DNA from: DP-19 sp041488235
GTDB lineage: Bacteria; Desulfobacterota; Binatia; UTPRO1
DNA: 5,444 bases
Assembly: GCA_041488235.1 (NCBI GenBank)
Contig: JBGPOW010000285.1
Span: 1-5,444 of the forward strand
Direction: 5' to 3'
Below, one piece after another: positions 1-5,444 of this stretch (its first letter is position 1; every line of letters starts with the position of its first letter). The notes beneath the pieces were generated by a model. It worked only from the letters and a program-made list of their open reading frames with translations. It was not told the DNA's origin and ran no database searches. The position numbers were made by a program, and so were the translations under genes.

Positions 1-295
1 AGGCTCCGCACAGGCCGAGCACGTTTCAGGCCATCGCCGTCGCGCGCGCGCGGCCATCATTTCCGATGTCGGTCGCCGCGCTACGAGGTCCGGCCGCCAA
101 TTCTGACCGTCCGGGTGCCAAGAAAGTGTCGCGGCCCCTTTGCGGCGGCGCCTCGATCGGCGCGCCAAGCGCGGCCGGGCCAAGCGCTCAAGGCTCCCGG
201 CAGCGCAGGCCCGGAGCGGTCGTCGCGCAAGGTCAGGGCGCTCCCCCTCCGATCGCGACCGCAGGCTGCGTCGCGCTCCGGCGTACACTCATTCG

Positions 296-310
296 TGGCA
301 TCTGTTGTGC
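296..310 (+). promoter_or_regulatory. Candidate sigma-54 (-24/-12) promoter element
   Basis: The sequence TGGCATCTGTTGTGC has the invariant GG (297-298) and GC (309-310) separated by exactly 10 bases, and it keeps the TGGCA and TGC parts of the known consensus TGGCAC-N5-TTGC. It lies about 147 bases upstream of the hybrid kinase start, on the same strand and where the GC content begins to fall. One base at the -24 block and one at the -12 block deviate. GC-rich DNA produces GG-N10-GC often, so this is only a candidate. No enhancer-binding protein gene is in the window. Confidence 0.25.
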
Positions 311-329
311 CAGATCGCGGCGACACAAC
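304..329. repeat. Short inverted repeat, possible operator
   Basis: GTTGTG (304-309) is matched by its exact complement CACAAC (324-329) across a 14-base spacer. The right arm overlaps a perfect 8-base palindrome, CAACGTTG, at 326-333. The dyad starts inside the -12 part of the sigma-54-like element, where a regulator could bind. Arms of six bases are close to what chance gives, so this is a weak call. Confidence 0.2.
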
Positions 330-446
330 GTTGCCGTTCGTCAGTTTCAAAACAACGCTTTTGTGGCAGGCCTCCGAGAAAGACCGGGCGCGATCGTGTT
401 CATGGTTTCGTTTCAGAGGTGAGCAATAGGCATATCGTTTGCTCGT

Positions 447-477
447 CTGAACGGTAATGTATCCTCTAGCCGTTCAG
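447..477 (+). promoter_or_regulatory. Inverted repeat enclosing the hybrid kinase start codon
   Basis: CTGAACGG (447-454) and CCGTTCAG (470-477) are perfect 8-base complements separated by 15 bases. The ATG at 457-459 lies in the intervening loop. In mRNA this would form a stem-loop presenting the start codon in its loop and pairing both flanks. No Shine-Dalgarno sequence is visible in the usual place, because the bases just before ATG are part of the left arm. The structure could tune translation initiation, or the dyad could be a protein binding site at DNA level. The role is inferred; only the repeat itself is seen. Confidence 0.45.
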
Positions 478-2967
478 TGGACAGCCGCGCAGCTCTCGAC
501 CGGTGCCGGCGTCCTGCTCGCGATCGCCGTTGTCGCCGTCGTGACATCCTGGGCGGTCATCAATAGATACGGACGCGCGACCTGGCGTGAGCGGAAGCTC
601 ACACATCTTTGGGAAGCGACGCTCACCGAAAGCGACGACCGTGGTCTCCTCCACGAAGCCTGCGCGGTTGCGCGCGACACCCTGGGGGCCGACTGTGCGA
701 CGGTCTTCGAATGCGTGCCCGACCGAGACACGTTGATCGTTCGCGCCGGGAACGGGTGGAAGACGACGCTGCAAGACAAGATGGGACTGCAGCGCGGTCC
801 GCAGTCGCTTGTCACGGCCGCGCTCGCCGGGCCCGGAACGACCGCCGTGGACGACTTCGGCGCAGAGCAGCGTTTCGAGCGACCCGCGCTCTTTCGCGAG
901 CAAAGCATCGTGGGCGCCGCGCTCGCCGTCATCGCAGGGGAAGAGACTCCGTACGGCTTACTCGGAGTCTTCGCGCGCCGCCGACGAAGATGGCGGCCGC
1001 GCGATCTCGAGTTTCTCCGTCGTGTTGCCGCGCTCGTGGGCGGCGAGATGCGCCGACGTCTCGAGGTTCGGACTCTCACGTTGAAAGCGCACCAATTGAC
1101 CGCCGAGGCACACGTCGCGTCGGAACTCGTTGCGAGCCACGAAACGAAGGACCTGCTCGATCGCGTTTGTCGGCTTGCCGCCGAAACCATCGGCGCCGAA
1201 CAGAGCCACATCTGGATGCCTGACGAGCACGGGTACGGTCCGATTGCCGCGTCGGGTCTTTCAGCCGAGGCGTGGTCCGCACTGAGCCGGCTGCGCATGC
1301 CGGAGCAAATCAGCAATCACCTTCTCGAGACACTCGCCGCCGCGACCGTCGTCGAGTTGAGTACGACTGATCCCGAGCATCCACTGCTCGGAGCGCTGCT
1401 CGCGCCCTTCGGCGCAAGCAGACTGCTGATCGCGATGCTCTTGGAGAACGATCGCTGCGTCGGCCTCATCGCCGTCGGTCGAAATACCAAACGCTTCACG
1501 CGCCAAGAAATTGAGCTCTTCGGGCGCATTGCCGAGCTGGGATCCCACGCACTCGCGAACATCGGACTGCTCGAGACCGCCGAACGAGCGAGCCAGCTCA
1601 AGTCGGAATTCGTCTCGACGATGTCCCACGAGCTGAGAACGCCGCTCAACGTGATCATCGGCTACCTCGATATGCTCGCCGACCAGCAGTGCTCTGACGA
1701 GCAAATGGCCATCCTCGGACGCGTGCGCGCCTCCGGCGTCGAGCTCCTCGACATGGTCGAGGCGACGTTGAATCTCAATCGGATCGCGCAGGGGCATGAC
1801 ATCCCACAGCTCGGCGAGACGTCCATGGAAGACCTCTGGACGGAGCTGACAGCGGAGTTCGCCGTGCATCCCCGCAAGACGCGCGCAGAGCTCCGCTGGG
1901 AGCCCGTCGAGCACGGCGTCCTCTATACGGACCGTCGCAAGCTCAAGATGATCGTCAAGAATCTCGTCGGCAACGCCCTCAAATTCACTCCCGAGGGAGA
2001 AGTCGTCGTCCGCTGTCAGACACGAGAAGGCTCGTGCATCATCAGCGTGACCGATACCGGGATCGGAATTCCCGCAGCACACCTCCCGGTCATCTTCGAG
2101 ATGTTTCGCCAGGTCGACAGCTCAGACGCGCGGTCGTACGCCGGTGCGGGTCTCGGCCTCTTCATCGTGCGCAAGCTTCTCGATCAGCTCGGGGGAGACA
2201 TCAGCGTCGAGAGCATGCCGGAAAAGGGCTCGACGTTTCGCGTGACGCTCCCCACGGGACAGCCGCTATGGCGCGGCGACGATGCCGAGGCAATGGCGAC
2301 CAATTGCGCCGGCGCGCACGACGCGGCCGCCCGTCCGGCGTCTCCAGTACACACGGCCCAAGCGCCGCGGAAACAGCGCATATTGTACGCTGACGACCTC
2401 GAGCTGAATCGCTGTTTGCTCAGACGGTTCGTCGCGCGGCATTTTCCCGATGTGGAGTTCCGCGAGGCGGTCGACGGATTGCAGGCAACGGCGATGTTCG
2501 AAGCCGAGCAGCCCGACGTGGTCCTCCTCGATCTGCGGATGCCGACGATGGACGGCTGGCAGGCTGCCCGTCGAATTCGATCCTTGCCCGGCGGACATGA
2601 CGTGCCGATCATCGCGCTCACCATAACGGCGAGTTCGGGTGCGGAAACGTACGCGCTCCACGCAGGTTGCACCGAGTTCATTGCGAAGCCGATTTCGGAC
2701 TACGGCGTACTCCTGTCGCGACTCGAGTACTGGTTGCAGCGGACGAGGGCCGATCACCCAAGGGGCGCCGAGACCCGCCGGCCCCAACGGCTCGCGGATT
2801 CAATCCGCCGCGAGCACCCCGCTCGCCCATCGTGTGCCCTTTGCCGACAGCCGCTCCCACAGGCCGTCGAGCAGTCCGCGCACCGCGCGACGGGGCCGCT
2901 TCAACGGGCGCAGGAACCCGCTCGACGACGCTCGACCGTCGAGCGTCGGGCCACGATCGTACGCTAG
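457..2967 (+). CDS. Membrane-anchored hybrid histidine kinase (GAF-GAF-HisKA-HATPase-REC)
   Basis: This 836-residue sensor kinase should autophosphorylate on a histidine and pass the phosphate to its own receiver domain. An N-terminal hydrophobic segment (about residues 14-35) is a single membrane anchor. GAF-like domains follow at about 45-205 and 217-375. The HisKA H-box has MSHELRTPLN with H391. The ATPase domain has the N-box around N506, DTGIGI at 533-538 and GAGLGL at 563-568. After a linker (about 600-640) comes a receiver domain with acidic pair D646/D647, phosphoacceptor D692, T722 and K744. All key residues are present. An in-frame TGA at 448-450 rules out an earlier start. ATG 457 is the first start after it and keeps the membrane segment, though no good ribosome site precedes it. 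No Hpt domain or partner gene is visible. The ~75 residues after the receiver (from about 762) are Arg/Pro/Gln-rich and look non-conserved. The signal sensed is unknown. Confidence 0.93.
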   Translation: MYPLAVQWTAAQLSTGAGVLLAIAVVAVVTSWAVINRYGRATWRERKLTHLWEATLTESDDRGLLHEACAVARDTLGADCATVFECVPDRDTLIVRAGNGWKTTLQDKMGLQRGPQSLVTAALAGPGTTAVDDFGAEQRFERPALFREQSIVGAALAVIAGEETPYGLLGVFARRRRRWRPRDLEFLRRVAALVGGEMRRRLEVRTLTLKAHQLTAEAHVASELVASHETKDLLDRVCRLAAETIGAEQSHIWMPDEHGYGPIAASGLSAEAWSALSRLRMPEQISNHLLETLAAATVVELSTTDPEHPLLGALLAPFGASRLLIAMLLENDRCVGLIAVGRNTKRFTRQEIELFGRIAELGSHALANIGLLETAERASQLKSEFVSTMSHELRTPLNVIIGYLDMLADQQCSDEQMAILGRVRASGVELLDMVEATLNLNRIAQGHDIPQLGETSMEDLWTELTAEFAVHPRKTRAELRWEPVEHGVLYTDRRKLKMIVKNLVGNALKFTPEGEVVVRCQTREGSCIISVTDTGIGIPAAHLPVIFEMFRQVDSSDARSYAGAGLGLFIVRKLLDQLGGDISVESMPEKGSTFRVTLPTGQPLWRGDDAEAMATNCAGAHDAAARPASPVHTAQAPRKQRILYADDLELNRCLLRRFVARHFPDVEFREAVDGLQATAMFEAEQPDVVLLDLRMPTMDGWQAARRIRSLPGGHDVPIIALTITASSGAETYALHAGCTEFIAKPISDYGVLLSRLEYWLQRTRADHPRGAETRRPQRLADSIRREHPARPSCALCRQPLPQAVEQSAHRATGPLQRAQEPARRRSTVERRATIVR
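2791..2814. repeat. Imperfect inverted repeat in the kinase 3' end
   Basis: CTCG-CGGATT (2791-2800) is complementary to AATCCG (2802-2807) and CGAG (2811-2814), with a single central base at 2801 and a 3-base bulge (2808-2810). It lies in the region encoding the unusual C-terminal tail of the hybrid kinase. On the other strand it coincides with a TGA (2802-2800) that ends a 60-codon open frame. No T-run follows on either strand, so it is not a standard intrinsic terminator. Confidence 0.35.
2926..2948. repeat. 23-bp near-perfect palindrome, possible hairpin
   Basis: CGACGCTCGAC (2926-2936) is followed by one central base (2937) and then its exact complement GTCGAGCGTCG (2938-2948). The RNA could form a GC-rich stem of 10 pairs with a 3-base loop. 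It ends about 17 bases before the TAG of the hybrid kinase and lies between convergent transcription units. No T-tract follows in either direction, so a classical rho-independent terminator is not supported. It could stabilise the mRNA 3' end, hinder converging transcription, or belong to a dispersed palindromic repeat family, which one copy cannot show. Confidence 0.6.
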
Positions 2968-3001
2968 GAGGCTCGCCCGTCGTCATCAGCGAAGGCGGGG
3001 C

Positions 3002-3017
3002 AGGTCAGGGCTGACCT
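3002..3017. repeat. 16-bp perfect dyad in the convergent intergenic region
   Basis: AGGTCAG (3002-3008) and CTGACCT (3011-3017) are exact complements separated by GG. It lies 35 bases past the stop of the hybrid kinase and just beyond the MshEN remnant on the other strand. As RNA it would make only a 6-pair stem with a 4-base loop, without a following T-run. It therefore fits a dyad-symmetric protein binding site, or a residual palindrome, at least as well as a terminator. Confidence 0.45.
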
Positions 3018-3035
3018 AAACTCTGGTGAGTCTGG

Positions 3036-3324
3036 TCAACCGGTCGCGAACTCGACCGCCTTGAGTGCGTCCATGTCGAGCGGATTCGCGGTCGCAACCT
3101 CGATCGTGCCGCCCTGGACGCGGATCGGCACACGGCTACGATGTGAGGTCCATCAGCCGGAGGTGCAGCGTCGTCGCGAGAAGCGTCGCGAGGTCCTTCT
3201 CCGTGAGCCGTCCCTCCGCCTCGAGCAGCTCGCCGACCGACTGGTTCTTCGCTTGGACCTCGCTCGCGAGCCGTGCGACGTCTTCGGACGCGATCTTGCC
3301 TTCGCGATGCACGCGACCCGCGAT
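3036..3324 (-). pseudogene. Decayed MshEN (GspE/PilB N-terminal) domain fragment
   Basis: Two adjacent minus-strand frames together spell most of an MshEN domain, the N-terminal module of type II secretion/type IV pilus ATPases and of several c-di-GMP-binding proteins. From 3312 to 3139 one frame reads VHREGKIASEDVARL, then after a 5-residue spacer SVGELLEAEGRLTEKDLATL, ending LRLMDLTS before TAG (3138-3136). This fits the tandem pattern RLGxxLVxxGxLxxxxLxxxLxxQ, with the first repeat lacking its opening half. One base out of frame, 3131-3036 reads VPIRVQGGTIEVATANPLD and ends EFATG before TGA, the family's following strand-helix region. About 20 residues normally lying between the two parts are missing. 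A 5' truncation, an internal deletion and a frameshift therefore coexist, too much for one sequencing error. The first part is in frame with the upstream regulator, four codons after its stop. A 58-residue product from GTG 3312 is possible but unlikely to fold. Confidence 0.7.
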
Positions 3325-3945
3325 CTACCCTCGTACGAGCGGCCGCGCGCTCAACACGACGCGGACGAGCTGGGCCGCCGACGCGACCTTCGTCTTCGAG
3401 AGCACGGTCCGGCGGTGCCCTTCCACCGTGCGAACGCTGACGCGCAAGGCGGCGGCGATCTCCTTCGACGTTCTTCCGGCGACGAGGAGCTCCATGACCT
3501 CGCGCTCGCGTGGCGTCAGCTCCGCGAGCCGTTCGAGGACGGCGGCGCGGTCCGTCGTCGCGGCGCGTGCTTGCCGGTCGAGGGCGATCGCCGCGACGAC
3601 GCGCTCCAGCAACAAGTTGGGCGGCGTCGGCTTCTGCAAGAAGTCGATCGCTCCGCCTTTCAGCGCGCGTACGGAGGTCTGCACGTTTCCGTGGCCGGTC
3701 AGGATGATGATCGGAAGAGTCGCGTTCCGTCGACGCAGCTCGTCCTGCAGGTCCAGTCCGCTGCCCTGTCGCAGGCGAACGTCCAACACGAGGCAGCCCG
3801 GACGCTCGGGATCGTACGCGACGAGGAACTCTTCGGCCGTCGCATACGCTTCGACCGCAAGTCCCGCCGACTCCAGCAGCGCACGCAAGGACTTCCGCAC
3901 CGCCGCGTTGTCATCCACCACGAAGACGGTCGCGTCTCGTGTCAC
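3325..3945 (-). CDS. FixJ/NarL-type response regulator (REC + LuxR HTH)
   Basis: This is a 206-residue DNA-binding response regulator, a usual length for the FixJ-like family. The receiver domain (about 1-120) has the acidic pair D11/D12 in VVDDN, phosphoacceptor D55 in LVLDVRL, T83 in LTGHG and K105 in LQKP. A LuxR-type helix-turn-helix (about 140-200) shows LTPREREVMELLVAG and then SKEIAAALRVSVRTVEGHR. The frame is open far upstream, but that part is only antisense of the kinase gene. I chose GTG 3945 because it starts just before the receiver, forms a GTGA overlap with the upstream kinase stop (3944-3942), and has AAGAGG 8 bases before it. The overlap implies translational coupling and a cognate kinase-regulator pair. 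Phosphorylation by that kinase would be expected to activate DNA binding. Target genes cannot be read from the window. It could be called FixJ, StyR or TodT-like, so no symbol is given. Confidence 0.93.
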   Translation of the reverse strand: MTRDATVFVVDDNAAVRKSLRALLESAGLAVEAYATAEEFLVAYDPERPGCLVLDVRLRQGSGLDLQDELRRRNATLPIIILTGHGNVQTSVRALKGGAIDFLQKPTPPNLLLERVVAAIALDRQARAATTDRAAVLERLAELTPREREVMELLVAGRTSKEIAAALRVSVRTVEGHRRTVLSKTKVASAAQLVRVVLSARPLVRG

Positions 3946-5444
3946 GCTCGCCGCCTCTTCCGCGCCGGCGTCGGTGGCCGCAGCGGCAGCGAGAAACATA
4001 CCATCGTCCCCGGCTCTTCGGGCGAGGGCTCTACCCAGATGCGGCCCCGATGCGCCTCGATGATGGAACGGCTGATCGCGAGGCCCATCCCGAGGCCCTC
4101 GGGCTTGGTCGTGAAGAAGGGCTCGAACAACCGCTCTGCGGCTGCAGCGGAAATGCCGGCACCGCTGTCGCGTACGCACAGCTCCGCCGTTCCCTTCACC
4201 GGGCGCACCCCCAGTCGAATCTCTTTGGTCGCCGTGCGTGATTCTCGGATGGCGTCGATGGCATTTTGCATCAAGTTCACGACCACCTGTTCGATCTGGA
4301 TCCGGTCCGCCCAAATCGGGAGCGGTTTCGTATCCAAGTTGAGCCGAAGATCGATCTGCGCTTGCTCGATCTCGCGTCGCAGGAACCGATGCACGTTGCG
4401 GACGATCTCGACGAGATCGCACGACGCGAACTGCGGCTCTCGCTTCTCGATGAAGCCTCGCAGATGGTCGACGATCTCGCTGGCGCGCAGCGCCTCGGTC
4501 GACGCATCCTTCAGGAGCGCCAGCAGTTTCTTGGGCTGCGCGTTGCCCGACCGCAGGTACCGGGCACACGCTTCCACCACGTTGGCGATTGCTGAAAGCG
4601 GTTGATTGAGCTCGTGGGCCAAGCCGCTGGCCAACTCGCCGATGGTGCTGATGCGCAGCACGTGGGCGAGCTCCGCTTGCCGCTGCCGCAGCTGCTCATC
4701 GACCTGGGTGCGGTCCTCGCTCTCCCGGAGCGCATTCTGGACGCGCTTGCGCTCGGTGAGGTCTTCGATCGCCAAGAGGATCAGATCGGCACGATCGCCG
4801 CCCCGGTGGAGGGCGCGTGCGTTGAGCAGCATGGACCGCCCCCCGATCGAGCCGAAATCGTGCTCGACCTCGAAGTCGTTCAGCACGTGATGCTTGGGCA
4901 ACACCTCGCCGAGCAGCGTCCGCAACCGAGGGATGTCCCAAGCATGGTTGCCCAGCTCGTACAGCGACCGTCCGATCGTCTCGTCGGGGCGCATCTGGAA
5001 CGTGGCGTAAAATGACTGATTTGCCGAGCGCACGCGTAAGTCTCCTTCGAGCACCAGGAGTGGCTCGCGTACCGTGTCGACGATCGACTCCGCGTAGAGG
5101 CGCGCTTCCTGCAGCGCTTGTGCCGCGACGTCGGAAAACGTGATCACCACGCCTTCGATCTGCTTGTTGCGCGTCCGATAGGGCAGCACCTGCCGGACGT
5201 ACCATCGACCGTCGTAGGCCTGCACTTCTCGCTTCGGCGCGATCGGCTTCTTGAGCACCGCCGCGGCATCGGACAGGAGGGCGGGATCGGCGAACTGCTG
5301 CGAGATGTCGCTGAGAGGGCGGCCGATGTCCGAGGGAATCAGGCTGAAAAGCTGGGTCACGATCGGCGTGAAGCGCCGGATGCGAAGATGCGTATCCAGA
5401 AAGAGCGTCGCGATGTTCGTGCTGGCGAGAAGATTGTCCAGATC
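3942..5444 (-). CDS. CheR-type PAS / PAS histidine kinase, C-terminal part (5' end outside window)
   Basis: This is the last 500 residues of a sensor kinase whose reading frame is still open at the window edge. A GTG at 5360 is internal: the 28 codons before it read LLASTNIATLFLDTHLRIRRF, a hallmark of the PAS domain that follows CheB-CheR modules in large fusion proteins. Numbering from the edge, the CheR-type PAS covers about 1-107 (LFSLIPSDIGRPLSDI) and a second PAS about 115-237, with YELGNHAWDIP and the closing LLAIEDLTERKR. A short helical linker leads to HisKA with H277 in GLAHELNQPLSAI, a FixL/DctB-like H-box. The ATPase domain has N394 in NLMQNAIDAI, DSGAGI from 426 and GLGMGL at 450-455. 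The catalytic core is intact. The protein ends in a basic tail (RKRRRA) and its TGA overlaps the GTG of the response regulator. CheB/CheR domains are inferred to lie upstream but are not seen. The signal is unknown, and the visible part has no membrane segment. Confidence 0.92.
   Translation of the reverse strand, partial: DLDNLLASTNIATLFLDTHLRIRRFTPIVTQLFSLIPSDIGRPLSDISQQFADPALLSDAAAVLKKPIAPKREVQAYDGRWYVRQVLPYRTRNKQIEGVVITFSDVAAQALQEARLYAESIVDTVREPLLVLEGDLRVRSANQSFYATFQMRPDETIGRSLYELGNHAWDIPRLRTLLGEVLPKHHVLNDFEVEHDFGSIGGRSMLLNARALHRGGDRADLILLAIEDLTERKRVQNALRESEDRTQVDEQLRQRQAELAHVLRISTIGELASGLAHELNQPLSAIANVVEACARYLRSGNAQPKKLLALLKDASTEALRASEIVDHLRGFIEKREPQFASCDLVEIVRNVHRFLRREIEQAQIDLRLNLDTKPLPIWADRIQIEQVVVNLMQNAIDAIRESRTATKEIRLGVRPVKGTAELCVRDSGAGISAAAAERLFEPFFTTKPEGLGMGLAISRSIIEAHRGRIWVEPSPEEPGTMVCFSLPLRPPTPARKRRRA
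3954..3959 (-). promoter_or_regulatory. Ribosome binding site for the response regulator
   Basis: On the minus strand AAGAGG lies 8 bases before the GTG at 3945, inside the last codons of the upstream kinase gene. Together with the GTGA stop/start overlap it supports this GTG as the real start and suggests coupled translation of the two genes. Confidence 0.55.

Larger units (their letters stand above)
1..456. other. Upstream region with no supportable gene
   Basis: No convincing gene is visible on either strand in these 456 bases. Open frames exist, but their translations are rich in Arg, Pro, Ala and Gly with no recognisable motif, as expected of chance frames in GC-rich DNA. Positions 1-290 are very GC-rich and include an alternating (CG)6 run at 41-52. 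From about 290 the composition becomes more balanced, as in a promoter or leader region. A six-codon ORF (402-422, MVSFQR) sits just upstream of the kinase gene but has no sign of function. I found no convincing sigma-70 promoter: the best pair, TTGCCG at 331-336 with AACGCT at 354-359, matches the -10 consensus at only two positions. The region may include the far end of a gene that lies to the left, but no domain supports this. Confidence 0.6.

Noticed and set aside
230..239. AGGTCAGGGC shared with 3002-3011
   Set aside because: A 10-base match between two places in a 5.4 kb window is expected by chance.
81..350. 89-codon minus-strand frame in the upstream region
   Set aside because: No motif, Arg/Gly-rich chance-like sequence and no ribosome site seen.
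66..457. Three overlapping plus-strand frames of about 105-118 codons
   Set aside because: All are basic, low-complexity translations of GC-rich DNA, and none has a motif or a convincing start.
474..1316. Long minus-strand frame opposite the hybrid kinase
   Set aside because: Ser/Arg-rich shadow of the GAF region, with no motif.
1261..2082. 273-codon minus-strand frame opposite the HisKA region
   Set aside because: It overlaps unmistakable kinase motifs on the plus strand and has no recognisable domain.
3946..4569. N-terminal extension of the response regulator to an upstream start
   Set aside because: The extra 208 residues are an out-of-frame reading of the kinase ATPase domain. The receiver starts right after GTG 3945, which has a ribosome site and the stop/start overlap.
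3061..4605. 514-codon plus-strand open frame
   Set aside because: It is antisense to the response regulator and kinase, has Arg-rich composition and no domain. Long shadow frames are common opposite high-GC genes.
1..5444. Search for mobile elements, CRISPR arrays, tRNA or rRNA genes
   Set aside because: No transposase or integrase motifs, repeat-spacer pattern, terminal inverted repeats or RNA gene signatures were seen.

Overview
The window is high-GC bacterial DNA, roughly two-thirds G+C by eye, and almost all of it codes for two-component signalling proteins. Multi-domain sensor kinases, a CheR-type PAS kinase, a FixJ-type regulator and the remains of an MshEN (GspE/PilB N-terminal) domain suggest a Gram-negative environmental bacterium with a large signalling repertoire. 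Myxococcota, Acidobacteriota, Gemmatimonadota or a high-GC proteobacterium would all fit, and the sequence alone does not decide between them.

Layout. Positions 1-456 hold no gene I can support. They start very GC-rich, including a (CG)6 run, and become less so from about 290, where there is a sigma-54-like element and several small inverted repeats. A plus-strand gene (457-2967) encodes a membrane-anchored hybrid histidine kinase (TM, GAF, GAF, HisKA, HATPase_c, REC). Its last ~75 residues look unlike a conserved domain. Positions 2968-3324 are a convergent intergenic region. On the minus strand they contain a decayed MshEN domain, truncated, internally deleted and frameshifted, plus a short palindrome. 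A minus-strand operon then fills the rest: the C-terminal ~500 residues of a CheR-PAS/PAS histidine kinase (3942-5444, start outside the window), followed with a 4-base GTGA overlap by a FixJ/NarL-type response regulator (3325-3945).

How the genes work together. The minus-strand kinase and regulator are very probably a cognate pair: the kinase has a FixL/DctB-like HisKA region, and the regulator a REC plus LuxR-type HTH, with translationally coupled genes. The convergent hybrid kinase is a separate system whose output partner (an Hpt protein or a further regulator) is not visible here. I see no mobile element, CRISPR array, RNA gene or clearly new system. The most unusual parts are the MshEN remnant, the suspicious C-terminal tail of the hybrid kinase facing an open frame on the other strand, and several inverted repeats at gene boundaries.
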